A DNA stretch of 64,000 nt from Lacrimispora saccharolytica (GTDB lineage: Bacteria; Bacillota; Clostridia; Lachnospirales; Lachnospiraceae): positions 1 to 64,000 of the forward strand of contig JADYUL010000011.1 in assembly GCA_021531795.1 (NCBI GenBank), in the 5' to 3' direction. Both the position numbers and the translations under genes were made by a program. The notes under the pieces are model-generated. The model saw only the letters and a list, made by a program, of their open reading frames with translations. It searched no databases and was not told the DNA's origin. This document shows, one piece after another, positions 54,161-62,927 of the stretch (position 1 is its first letter; the number at the start of each line of letters is the position of its first letter).

Positions 54161-54736
54161 ATGAAGAATATAATATTGGCGTCAGCATCACCAAGACGGA
54201 AGGCTCTTTTGGAACAGATTGGGCTTTCTTTTGATGTTATTGTGTCCAAGGTATCTGAGAATACCAACAGTGTTCATCCGGAGGATGTGGTTAAGGATCT
54301 GGCCTATCAGAAAGCCAAGAAGGTGTTTGATTCTCACAGAGACAGTATCGTAATAGGAGCGGATACCGTTGTTTACAATGATGGTAAGAAGCTGGGAAAG
54401 CCTACCGGATACGATAACTGGAAGGAGATGCTTAGAAGCTTAAGCGGTCACAGACATTATGTGTATACGGGTGTCTGCGTGCTGTGGTGCGGTGAAAACA
54501 ACAATACCCACATACTGTCCTTTGCCGAACCAACAAAGGTTATGGTTCATGAACTTACAGATGAGGATATCAATGAATATATCCTTAAGGGCGAAGCTAT
54601 TGACAAAGCCGGCGGTTACGGGATACAGGGCACATTTGCCAGATTCGTTGATTCAATTGAAGGTGATTATAACAATGTAGTGGGACTTCCTGTAGCCAGA
54701 CTGTATCAGGAGTTGAAGAGATTGGAGTTAATATGA
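54161..54736 (+). CDS. maf: Maf-like nucleotide pyrophosphatase
   Basis: 191 residues. ILASASPRRKALLEQIGLSF is the Maf loop, VIGADTVVYNDGKKLGKP holds the metal-binding Asp, and DKAGGYGIQGTFARFVDSIE is the substrate-discrimination region. It hydrolyses non-canonical dNTPs, probably dTTP/UTP type. It overlaps the next small gene by four bases. Confidence 0.95.
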   Translation: MKNIILASASPRRKALLEQIGLSFDVIVSKVSENTNSVHPEDVVKDLAYQKAKKVFDSHRDSIVIGADTVVYNDGKKLGKPTGYDNWKEMLRSLSGHRHYVYTGVCVLWCGENNNTHILSFAEPTKVMVHELTDEDINEYILKGEAIDKAGGYGIQGTFARFVDSIEGDYNNVVGLPVARLYQELKRLELI

Positions 54737-54993
54737 TGACAGAATTCGATGACAAGGTGTGCGAGGTGTTCTTAAGAGAGCAGCTGAATCATTATACTGA
54801 GCCGGTGGCGGACGGAATAGAGGAAGCTAGAGAATTCCTCAATGATTTCTGCGCACATGTGGTCAATTCCGTTGAAGAGGTGACAGAGTACTTCAGTGAG
54901 GATTATGACATGGATACCTATACTAAGGAAGACATTCTTGATATGGATGAAGTATTTGATATCGGCGATGGAAGATATCTGATTGTCGAATAG
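54733..54993 (+). CDS. Acidic hypothetical protein (86 aa)
   Basis: Overlaps maf by four bases (ATGA), so it is translationally coupled. The product is strongly acidic with EEAREFLNDFCAHVVNSVEE and a C-terminal DEVFDIGDGRYLIVE. No known family. A second ATG three bases later is an equal start candidate. Confidence 0.75.
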   Translation: MMTEFDDKVCEVFLREQLNHYTEPVADGIEEAREFLNDFCAHVVNSVEEVTEYFSEDYDMDTYTKEDILDMDEVFDIGDGRYLIVE

Positions 54994-55051
54994 AATAAAA
55001 TCTGATACAATTGCAGACGTGTGCGTTGTGTGATTGTGAAAGAGAGATATT

Positions 55052-56689
55052 ATGATTAGTGCAAATAATGTTACATACAGAATAGGAAAGAAGGCTCTTT
55101 TTGAGGATGTCAACATCAAGTTTACTGAAGGAAACTGTTACGGCTTGATCGGTGCAAACGGTGCGGGTAAGTCTACCTTCCTTAAGATTCTGTCAGGAGA
55201 GCTTGATACCACAAACGGTGAGATTGTGATGACACCCGGTCAGAGACTGTCAGTGCTTGAGCAGGATCACTTCAAATATGACGAGTATCCCGTTATGGAT
55301 ACGGTCATCATGGGCAACAGAAGACTGTACGACATCATGAAGGAGAAGGATGCCATTTATGCCAAGGAGGATTTCTCTGATGAAGACGGAGTAAGGGCTG
55401 CAGAGCTTGAGGCCGAATTTGCAGAGATGGACGGCTGGGAGGCAGAGTCTAATGCTGCTATGTTGCTTAACGGTCTTGGTATTGATACGGATAGTCATTA
55501 TACACTTATGGCTGATATGGACGGAGCAGGTAAGGTGAAGGTGCTTCTTGCGAGAGCTCTCTTCGGAAATCCGGACATTCTTCTTCTGGATGAGCCTACC
55601 AACCACCTTGACCTTGATGCCATTGCCTGGCTTGAAGAATTCTTAATTAACTTTGAGAATACTGTTATTGTAGTAAGCCATGACAGATATTTCTTAAATA
55701 AGGTATGTACACAGATAGCGGATATTGATTATGGCAAGATTCAGTTATATGCCGGTAATTACGATTTCTGGTATGAGTCTTCACAGCTTCTCATTAAGCA
55801 GATGAAGGAAGCCAATAAGAAGAAGGAAGAGAAGATTAAGGAGCTTCAGGAATTCATCTCCAGATTCTCTGCCAACGCTTCCAAGTCAAAGCAGGCTACC
55901 TCAAGAAAGAGAGCCCTTGAGAAGATTGAGCTTGATACAATCAAGCCCTCAAGCCGAAAATATCCATATATTGATTTCAGACCTGAGAGAGAAATCGGTA
56001 ATGAGGTACTCTTTGTTGAGAACCTTAGTAAGACCATTGACGGAGTTAAGGTGCTTGACAATATCTCTTTCACAGTAGGTCATGATGACAAGATTGCCTT
56101 TGTTGGAGGTAACGAGCTTGCCAAGACTACATTATTCAAGATTTTGACAGGTGAGATGGAGCCTGACAGCGGAACCTATAAGTGGGGTGTTACAACCTCG
56201 CAGGCATACTTCCCCAAGGACTTTACCAATGAGTTTAACAATGATTACACCATTACCGAGTGGCTCACGGGCTATTCGCCGATTAAGGATGTAACCTATG
56301 TCAGAGGCTTCCTTGGAAGAATGCTTTTTGCCGGTGACGACGGAGTAAAGAGAGTTAAGGTATTGTCGGGTGGAGAGAAGGTCAGATGTCTCCTGTCCAA
56401 GATGATGATATCCGGTGCTAACTGCCTGGTATTCGATGAGCCTACCAACCACCTGGATATGGAAGCTATTACCGCACTCAATGAAGGTATGATCAAGTTC
56501 CCGGGCGTCGAACTCTTCGCCTGCAGAGACCATCAGATTGTGCAGACAACAGCCAACAGAATTATAGAGATTCTGCCGGACGGTAGCTTTATTGATAAGA
56601 TTACTACCTATGACGAGTATCTCGAGAGCGATGAGATGGCAAGAAAGAGAACAGTATATACTTCCAATAAGGAAGAAGACGAGAATTAG
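55052..56689 (+). CDS. ABC-F ATPase with one degenerate nucleotide site
   Basis: 545 residues, two ABC domains without membrane part, a translation-factor family. Domain 1 has canonical Walker A GANGAGKST, Walker B LLLDEPTNHLD and switch SHDRYF, but its signature reads MDGAGKVKV instead of LSGGQ. Domain 2 has Walker A GGNELAKTT (Ala before Lys), signature LSGGEKVR, Walker B VFDEPTNHLD and CRDHQ in place of the SHD switch. Sites form between the Walker A of one domain and the signature of the other, so one site is canonical and one degenerate. Between them is the linker arm (residues about 245-300). Confidence 0.9.
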   Translation: MISANNVTYRIGKKALFEDVNIKFTEGNCYGLIGANGAGKSTFLKILSGELDTTNGEIVMTPGQRLSVLEQDHFKYDEYPVMDTVIMGNRRLYDIMKEKDAIYAKEDFSDEDGVRAAELEAEFAEMDGWEAESNAAMLLNGLGIDTDSHYTLMADMDGAGKVKVLLARALFGNPDILLLDEPTNHLDLDAIAWLEEFLINFENTVIVVSHDRYFLNKVCTQIADIDYGKIQLYAGNYDFWYESSQLLIKQMKEANKKKEEKIKELQEFISRFSANASKSKQATSRKRALEKIELDTIKPSSRKYPYIDFRPEREIGNEVLFVENLSKTIDGVKVLDNISFTVGHDDKIAFVGGNELAKTTLFKILTGEMEPDSGTYKWGVTTSQAYFPKDFTNEFNNDYTITEWLTGYSPIKDVTYVRGFLGRMLFAGDDGVKRVKVLSGGEKVRCLLSKMMISGANCLVFDEPTNHLDMEAITALNEGMIKFPGVELFACRDHQIVQTTANRIIEILPDGSFIDKITTYDEYLESDEMARKRTVYTSNKEEDEN

Positions 56690-56694
56690 TATTT

Positions 56695-56740
56695 ATAAGC
56701 CGGTTATGAAATGGATATCCGTTTCCTGCCGGCTTATTTT
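56695..56740 (+). terminator. Terminator after ABC-F gene
   Basis: ATAAGCCGG pairs with CCGGCTTAT with extra inner pairing, followed by TTTT, 10 bases before the next start. Confidence 0.85.
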
Positions 56741-56748
56741 GAGGACAT

Positions 56749-57609
56749 ATGAAAGCGATAGATCTTCATACACATTCAATATATTCGGACGGAAGCCTGA
56801 CTGTGGAGGAACTGGTTGACCTTGCAATAGAGAAGGGCTTAAGTCACATAGCATTGACGGACCATGACACCGTGGGCGGAGTTAAGAGAGCCATGGATTA
56901 CGCTGCCAATAAGGATATTACGGTCATTCCCGGTATTGAGCTTTCGAGCGAATATCAGGGAAGGGATATTCATATTGTGGGTCTGAACATAGACATAAAC
57001 AATGAGGAGTTCAAGGAATATCTTAAGGACTTTGTTCTTGACAGGGAGAAGCGTAACGAGAAGATGTGTAAGCTCCTTACCGATGCCGGCTTAACACTAA
57101 GCTATGAAGAACTCAGAGGCGAATTTCCCGACAGCGTGATTACGAGGGCACATTTTTCCAGACTTATGCTCAAGAAGGGATATACCCAGAGTCTTAAAGA
57201 GGCTTTTGACAGATACATTGGAGATTCCGGTCCATACTTTGTCCCGAGGCACAAGATCAGTGCATCAATGGCCGTGGATCTGATAAAGAAGGCCAAGGGT
57301 ATTCCGGTTCTGGCTCATCCTATGCTGTACCATATGAGCATGGCTCGTATTAGTGACCTGGTGGATGAGCTTAAAGGATACGGACTCATGGCAATAGAGG
57401 CTATATATACCACCAACACCAATTCCGACGAGAGGGATATCAGGGTGCTTGCAGCAAGAAAGAACTTAGAGATATCGGGAGGCTCGGACTTCCATGGTAA
57501 GGCTAAGCCCAAGACAGAACTCGGAACGGGATACGGCTCGCTCTTTATACCCGAAAGTGTATGGTTTAATCTTAGGAACAGGTGGGAGAAGGAATACTCC
57601 TTAAAATAG
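56749..57609 (+). CDS. PHP-domain phosphoesterase
   Basis: 286 residues. IDLHTHSIYSDGSLTVEELV and LTDHDTVGGVKRAMDYA are PHP metal motifs, VLAHPMLYH and GGSDFHGKAK the later His/Asp ligands. The family includes RNase AM (YciV/TrpH), which hydrolyses 3',5'-nucleotides. Start after TTTTGAGGACAT. The HAD hydrolase gene follows after 13 bases, likely co-transcribed. Confidence 0.9.
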   Translation: MKAIDLHTHSIYSDGSLTVEELVDLAIEKGLSHIALTDHDTVGGVKRAMDYAANKDITVIPGIELSSEYQGRDIHIVGLNIDINNEEFKEYLKDFVLDREKRNEKMCKLLTDAGLTLSYEELRGEFPDSVITRAHFSRLMLKKGYTQSLKEAFDRYIGDSGPYFVPRHKISASMAVDLIKKAKGIPVLAHPMLYHMSMARISDLVDELKGYGLMAIEAIYTTNTNSDERDIRVLAARKNLEISGGSDFHGKAKPKTELGTGYGSLFIPESVWFNLRNRWEKEYSLK

Positions 57610-57622
57610 TGGAGAATGACAT

Positions 57623-58432
57623 ATGAAAATATTATTTACGGACTTGGATGATACCCTGCTCAACAATCAAAGCGAGGTGTCCGAATATACGAAGGAAGTG
57701 ATTCTAAGGATGCTTGAGTGCGGTCACAGACTCGTGCTGTCGAGCGGAAGACCCTTAGGCAGTGTCATGGAGGTGGCTAAGAAGGCAGATCTGTTTATTC
57801 CCGGCGTCTATCTTAGCAGCAATAACGGCTCCTGCATATACGAGATTGCGAGTGACAACATCATATATGAAAAAACTGTACCCATGGATTATGTTAAAGC
57901 AGTATGGGAACTTGGCAAAAGCGCGGGTATTCACATACAGACCTATTCCAATACAAGTATTTATTCCCCCGCACTCGATGATGAAATCGAATTCTACACA
58001 AGGAAGATCCATCTGCCTGTTGTGGTAAGTGAAAGACCATGGGAGGAGCTTGAAAGGGAACCCTATAAGCTTCTGGCGGTATCGCTAAATGATAGAGATA
58101 AACTGGAGGTTCTCAGGAACACAATACTTGATCGCTTCTCTGATAAATTGGATGCGATATTCTCAAGCGACAGGTATCTTGAGATATTCAACCGTACCTC
58201 AGGCAAGGGTGAAGGTCTTAAGTGGCTGTGCAATCACTTGGATATTGATATTAAGGATTCCTACGCAGCAGGGGATGCAATGAACGACCTGTCGATGATA
58301 GAGGCTGCAGGAAATGGTATTGTAATGTGTAACGGAGTCGGAGCGCTTTTTCCATATGCACAGATAATCACAAAAAAGAGTAATGATGAGGATGGTCTGG
58401 CAGAAGTCATAAAACAGCATATATTAGGTTAA
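57623..58432 (+). CDS. Cof-type HAD phosphatase
   Basis: 269 residues. Motif I is FTDLDDTLLNN, motif II LSSGRPLGS, motif III around GKGEGLKWL, motif IV AAGDAMNDLSMIEAAG. The C2B cap between motifs II and III marks the Cof/YidA class, which acts on sugar phosphates or nucleotides. The specific substrate cannot be told. Confidence 0.92.
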   Translation: MKILFTDLDDTLLNNQSEVSEYTKEVILRMLECGHRLVLSSGRPLGSVMEVAKKADLFIPGVYLSSNNGSCIYEIASDNIIYEKTVPMDYVKAVWELGKSAGIHIQTYSNTSIYSPALDDEIEFYTRKIHLPVVVSERPWEELEREPYKLLAVSLNDRDKLEVLRNTILDRFSDKLDAIFSSDRYLEIFNRTSGKGEGLKWLCNHLDIDIKDSYAAGDAMNDLSMIEAAGNGIVMCNGVGALFPYAQIITKKSNDEDGLAEVIKQHILG

Positions 58433-58470
58433 AAATTGGTAAACTTTAGGGGAAATTCAATGTTAATCTA

Positions 58471-58499
58471 TTGACAATGAGCAAAGGATAAAATACTAT
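58471..58499 (+). promoter_or_regulatory. pckA promoter
   Basis: TTGACA, a 17-base spacer and TACTAT. The leader also carries GATTCCTTTGGAATC (58526-58540), a small hairpin. Confidence 0.85.
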
Positions 58500-58591
58500 T
58501 ATTAATGGTTTGGGGTGCCCAAACTGATTCCTTTGGAATCTAATGAGTAACAGTGCATTGCACTAAATATAGAAAGAAAGAGGTAGAAACA

Positions 58592-60205
58592 ATGGCAAAC
58601 ATCGATTTGACAAAGTATGGTATTACCGGAACAACCGAAATCGTCTACAATCCTTCTTATGAGCTTCTCTTCGAGGAGGAGACTAAGGCCGGACTTGAGG
58701 GCTATGAGGTAGGTAAGAACACAGAGCTTGACACAGTTAACGTTATGACTGGTGTATTCACAGGACGTTCTCCTAAAGATAAGTACATCGTAATGGATGA
58801 GAACTCTAAGAACACAGTTTGGTGGACATCAGATGATTATAAGAACGATAACCACCCTATGTCAGAGGAGACATGGGCAGTTGTTAAGGATCTTGCTAAG
58901 AAGGAGCTTTCTAACAAGAGACTCTTCGTAGTAGATGCTTTCTGTGGTGCCAATGCCGATACAAGAATGGCTATCAGATTCATCGTTGAAGTTGCTTGGC
59001 AGGCACATTTCGTTAAGAACATGTTCATCGTTCCTACAGATGAAGAACTTGCTAACTTCGAGCCTGACTTCGTTATCTACAATGCTTCAAAGGCTAAGGT
59101 AGATAACTACGCAGAACTTGGTCTTAACTCAGAGACATGTGTTGCTTTCAATATTACATCAAGAGAGCAGGTTATTCTTAATACATGGTACGGCGGCGAG
59201 ATGAAGAAGGGTATGTTCTCTATGATGAACTACTACCTTCCTCTCAAGGGTATTGCTTCAATGCACTGCTCAGCTAACTGTGATATGGAAGGTAAGCATA
59301 CAGCTATCTTCTTCGGTCTTTCCGGAACAGGTAAGACAACTCTTTCTACAGATCCTAAGAGACTCCTCATCGGTGATGATGAGCACGGTTGGGATGACAA
59401 CGGCGTATTCAACTTCGAAGGTGGTTGCTATGCTAAGGTTATCGGCCTTGATAAGGAGTCTGAGCCTGATATCTACAACGCTATCAGAAGAAACGCTCTT
59501 CTTGAGAACGTTACAGTTGCAGAGGATGGTAAGATCGACTTTGATGATAAGAGCGTAACAGAGAATACTCGTGTATCTTATCCTATTTCACATATTGACA
59601 ATATTGCATCTAAGGTTAACGGTGTATCTGCGGGTCCTGCAGCTGACAACGTAATCTTCCTTTCAGCTGATGCATTCGGAGTACTTCCTCCTGTATCTAT
59701 CCTTACACCTGAGCAGACACAGTACTACTTCCTCTCAGGCTTCACAGCTAAGCTTGCAGGTACAGAGAGAGGTATTACAGAGCCTACTCCTACATTCTCA
59801 GCTTGCTTTGGTCAGGCATTCCTTGAGCTTCATCCTACAAAGTACGGTGAGGAGCTCGTTAAGAAGATGAAAGCAAACGGAGCAAAGGCTTACCTTGTTA
59901 ACACAGGTTGGAACGGAACAGGTAAGAGAATCACAATTAAGGATACAAGAGGTATTATCGATGCTATCCTTAACGGTGACATCAAGACAGCTCCTACCAA
60001 GAAGATTCCTATGTTCAACTTCGAAGTTCCTACAGAGCTTCCCGGAGTTGATCCTGCGATTCTTGATCCCAGAGATACATATGCTGATCCTACAGAGTGG
60101 GAGACAAAGGCTAAGGATCTTGCAGCAAGATTCCAGAAGAACTTCGTTAAGTATACAACCAACGATGCCGGCAAGGCTCTCGTTGCAGCTGGTCCTCAGC
60201 TATAA
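58592..60205 (+). CDS. pckA: Phosphoenolpyruvate carboxykinase (ATP)
   Basis: 537 residues. It interconverts oxaloacetate and PEP with ATP/ADP. The P-loop is [11 protein letters not shown], the metal site [18 protein letters not shown], and [10 protein letters not shown] the substrate loop. I start at 58592 ([10 protein letters not shown]) after AAAGAGGTAGAAACA. Codon choice is strongly biased to CTT, ACA and GTT, as in highly expressed genes here. In fermenting anaerobes it often runs toward oxaloacetate for succinate formation. Confidence 0.97.
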   Translation: MANIDLTKYGITGTTEIVYNPSYELLFEEETKAGLEGYEVGKNTELDTVNVMTGVFTGRSPKDKYIVMDENSKNTVWWTSDDYKNDNHPMSEETWAVVKDLAKKELSNKRLFVVDAFCGANADTRMAIRFIVEVAWQAHFVKNMFIVPTDEELANFEPDFVIYNASKAKVDNYAELGLNSETCVAFNITSREQVILNTWYGGEMKKGMFSMMNYYLPLKGIASMHCSANCDMEGKHTAIFFGLSGTGKTTLSTDPKRLLIGDDEHGWDDNGVFNFEGGCYAKVIGLDKESEPDIYNAIRRNALLENVTVAEDGKIDFDDKSVTENTRVSYPISHIDNIASKVNGVSAGPAADNVIFLSADAFGVLPPVSILTPEQTQYYFLSGFTAKLAGTERGITEPTPTFSACFGQAFLELHPTKYGEELVKKMKANGAKAYLVNTGWNGTGKRITIKDTRGIIDAILNGDIKTAPTKKIPMFNFEVPTELPGVDPAILDPRDTYADPTEWETKAKDLAARFQKNFVKYTTNDAGKALVAAGPQL

Positions 60206-60219
60206 TTTGATTAAATGTG

Positions 60220-60253
60220 AAGCGGGATTACTTAATGTAATCCCGCTTTTTTA
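60220..60253 (+). terminator. pckA terminator
   Basis: AGCGGGATTAC pairs with GTAATCCCGCT around TTAAT, then a T run. Confidence 0.92.
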
Positions 60254-60269
60254 AAGGGGATGAATAATA

Positions 60270-61436
60270 ATGATTTCACTTTTGGCAAAACTTTTGATAA
60301 AGGATTATAAGAATGTTACAGATGCTAAAGTCAGGGAAGCCTATGGTGTTCTCTGCGGAGGCATGGGTATTGCACTTAATATTCTGCTGTTCTTAGGAAA
60401 ATTCTTAGCAGGAACCATAAGCGGTAGTATTGCAATTACAGCTGATGCGTTCAATAACCTCTCTGATGCAGGCTCGTCATTCATAACTCTGATAGGCTTT
60501 AAACTCGGTAGTCAGAAGCCTGACCCGGAGCATCCGTTTGGTCATGGAAGAATGGAATACCTGTCAGGACTTGCGGTAGCGGTACTTATTATCGTAATGG
60601 CACTTGAACTCTTCAAGAGCTCTTTTGACAAGATACTTCACCCTGAGGTACTGGAGTGTTCGGCAGTTATTGTGTTAATCCTTCTTGCGTCAATTGCAGT
60701 TAAGATATACATGGCCATATATAATCACAATGTCGGTAAGAAGATTCATAGTGCGGCAATGGGAGCTACTGCTAAGGATTCAATGTCGGATACCATTGCT
60801 ACAACTGTTGTTCTTATTTCAACAATTGTTGGTGCCATCTGGGGCATTCCGATAGACGGCTATTGCGGTGTGCTTTTATCGATTCTAATCTTCATGGCAG
60901 GTATCGGTGCAATAAAGGATACGGTAGGTCCGCTTCTTGGAACCGCACCCGATAAGGAATTCGTGGAAAGGATAGAGGAGATTGTCATGGCTCATGACAT
61001 TGTCAAGGGTATGCATGACCTTGTGGTTCATGACTACGGCCCGGGACGTGTGATGATAAGTCTTCATGCAGAAGTTCCCCATACAGAGGATATTCTGGTT
61101 ATTCATGATGAGATAGACAATATTGAGGAAGAGCTTGGAGATAAACTTAACTGTGAGGCTGTCATCCATATGGATCCGATTATTATGGACGATGAGAAGG
61201 TCAATGAGGTTAAGGAATATGTCAGAAATATAGTTTGCCAGGTGGGAGAGGAGTTGAATTTCCATGACTTCAGAATGGTCAGCGGCAATTCACATACCAA
61301 TCTCATATTTGACGTAGTTGTACCCTTCAAATATAGGATGAGTGATGAGGTAATAAAGAAGGCTATTCAAGAGGCAATCTGGGTGAATTATCCAAGATAT
61401 AATGCGGTAATCCATATTGACCACACCTATTGCTAA
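60270..61436 (+). CDS. Cation diffusion facilitator family transporter
   Basis: 388 residues. GSIAITADAFNNLSDAGSSF holds the TM2 metal-site Asp pair, PDPEHPFGHGRMEYLSGLAV the following loop, and KDSMSDTIATTVVLI the TM5 site. The cytoplasmic C-terminal domain is long (about 170 residues) with HDLVVHDYGPGRVMISLHAE. It exports Zn, Mn or Fe in exchange for protons; the metal cannot be decided. Confidence 0.93.
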   Translation: MISLLAKLLIKDYKNVTDAKVREAYGVLCGGMGIALNILLFLGKFLAGTISGSIAITADAFNNLSDAGSSFITLIGFKLGSQKPDPEHPFGHGRMEYLSGLAVAVLIIVMALELFKSSFDKILHPEVLECSAVIVLILLASIAVKIYMAIYNHNVGKKIHSAAMGATAKDSMSDTIATTVVLISTIVGAIWGIPIDGYCGVLLSILIFMAGIGAIKDTVGPLLGTAPDKEFVERIEEIVMAHDIVKGMHDLVVHDYGPGRVMISLHAEVPHTEDILVIHDEIDNIEEELGDKLNCEAVIHMDPIIMDDEKVNEVKEYVRNIVCQVGEELNFHDFRMVSGNSHTNLIFDVVVPFKYRMSDEVIKKAIQEAIWVNYPRYNAVIHIDHTYC

Positions 61437-61441
61437 AAGTA

Positions 61442-61492
61442 TTTACAGATTGTTAATTTGCATCTAAAATAGTTTCGGGTGGAACACCCGAA
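61442..61492 (+). promoter_or_regulatory. Promoter and 5' hairpin of the PurF-like gene
   Basis: TTTACA (61442-61447), 17 bases, TAAAAT (61465-61470). TTCGGGTG-GAA-CACCCGAA (61474-61492) forms a perfect hairpin at the very 5' end of the transcript, perhaps a stability element. Confidence 0.75.
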
Positions 61493-61517
61493 TGTCAGAT
61501 AAGAAGGAATATTAATT

Positions 61518-62924
61518 ATGGGCGGTTTTTTTGCTGTAGCATCCAAGGAAGACTGTGTATTCGATCTGTTCTTCGGAACGGACTATCATTCACACCTCGG
61601 AACCAGACGCGCCGGACTTGCCGTATATGGTAAGAAGGGCTTTGACAGGGCGATTCACAACATTGAGAATTCACCCTTCAGAACCAAGTTTGAGAGTGAT
61701 GTTCACAAGATGGAGGGTAGTCTTGGTATCGGCTGTATCTCCGATTATGAACCTCAGCCACTGATTGTCAGGTCACATCACGGAACCTTTGCCATAACAA
61801 CGGTTGGTAAGATAAATAATACCGATACCCTGGTGGACAGTGTGTTCGGGAATGGCAATTCCCATTTCCTCGAGATGAGCGGTGGCGAGATTAATGCCAC
61901 GGAACTGGTGGCAGCGCTTATTAACCAGAAGGACAATATGGTTGAAGGAATAAAGTATGCTCAGGAGGTTATAGAAGGCTCCATGTCCATACTAATCCTT
62001 ACACCCAAGGGTATATATGCAGCCAGAGACAGGATGGGAAGAACACCGGTTGCCATCGGACGAAAGGAAGGCTCCTACTGTGCCTCCTTTGAATCCTTTG
62101 CCTATCTTAATCTGGGATATGAGCCTGTGAGGGAACTGGGACCGGGAGAGGTTGTTGTCATTAATCCCGAGGCTGTGGTGACAGTATGTAATCCGGGTAA
62201 GAAGATGAAGATATGTACTTTCCTTTGGGTATATTATGGATATCCGTCTTCATCCTATGAGGGAATCTCTGTTGAGAAGATGAGATATAACTGCGGTTCG
62301 CTGCTGGCCAGAAGAGATGATGCCAAGCCTGATATTGTTGCCGGAGTTCCGGATTCGGGAACAGCCCACGCCATCGGCTATGCGAACGAAAGCGGAATAC
62401 CGTTCTCACGTCCTTTCATCAAATATACACCTACATGGCCCAGAAGCTTTATGCCGACTATTCAGAGTAAGAGAAACCTGATTGCCAAGATGAAGCTTAT
62501 TCCGGTTCATGATCTGATTAAGGATAAGAGTCTGTTGCTTATAGATGACTCTATTGTGAGAGGAACTCAGCTGAGGGAGACCACAGAGTTCTTATATAAG
62601 AGCGGGGCAAGAGAGGTTCATATCAGACCTGCCTGTCCGCCACTCGTATACGGCTGTAAATTCCTTAATTTTTCAAGAAGCACCTCTGAGATGGACCTTA
62701 TTACCAGACGGGTTATTGCCGATAAGGAGGGCGATAATGTATCTGATGAGGTTCTGAAGGAATACTGCAATCCCGATTCGGACAGATATGACAGTATGCT
62801 TGAGGAGATTAGGAAGCAGCTTAGTTTCACAAGCTTACGTTACCACAGGCTGGACGACCTTATTGAGTCTGTAGGTATTGATAAAGATAATCTATGTACT
62901 TATTGCTGGAATGGAGAGGAGTAA
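61518..62924 (+). CDS. PurF-like amidophosphoribosyltransferase homologue lacking Cys2
   Basis: 468 residues with the PurF layout: N-terminal class II amidotransferase fold (HSHLGTRRAGLAVYGKKGFD, then LGIGCISDYEPQP) and a C-terminal PRPP-binding phosphoribosyltransferase domain (LLIDDSIVRGTQLRETTEF near residue 340). The protein begins MGGFFAVASKEDC, so the obligatory nucleophile Cys at position 2 is missing. Ammonia-dependent activity or another role is likely. Closely similar MGGFF-type proteins are, as I recall, widespread in Lachnospiraceae and annotated as PurF. It is followed after 3 bases by gpmI. Confidence 0.85.
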   Translation: MGGFFAVASKEDCVFDLFFGTDYHSHLGTRRAGLAVYGKKGFDRAIHNIENSPFRTKFESDVHKMEGSLGIGCISDYEPQPLIVRSHHGTFAITTVGKINNTDTLVDSVFGNGNSHFLEMSGGEINATELVAALINQKDNMVEGIKYAQEVIEGSMSILILTPKGIYAARDRMGRTPVAIGRKEGSYCASFESFAYLNLGYEPVRELGPGEVVVINPEAVVTVCNPGKKMKICTFLWVYYGYPSSSYEGISVEKMRYNCGSLLARRDDAKPDIVAGVPDSGTAHAIGYANESGIPFSRPFIKYTPTWPRSFMPTIQSKRNLIAKMKLIPVHDLIKDKSLLLIDDSIVRGTQLRETTEFLYKSGAREVHIRPACPPLVYGCKFLNFSRSTSEMDLITRRVIADKEGDNVSDEVLKEYCNPDSDRYDSMLEEIRKQLSFTSLRYHRLDDLIESVGIDKDNLCTYCWNGEE

Positions 62925-62927
62925 ATT

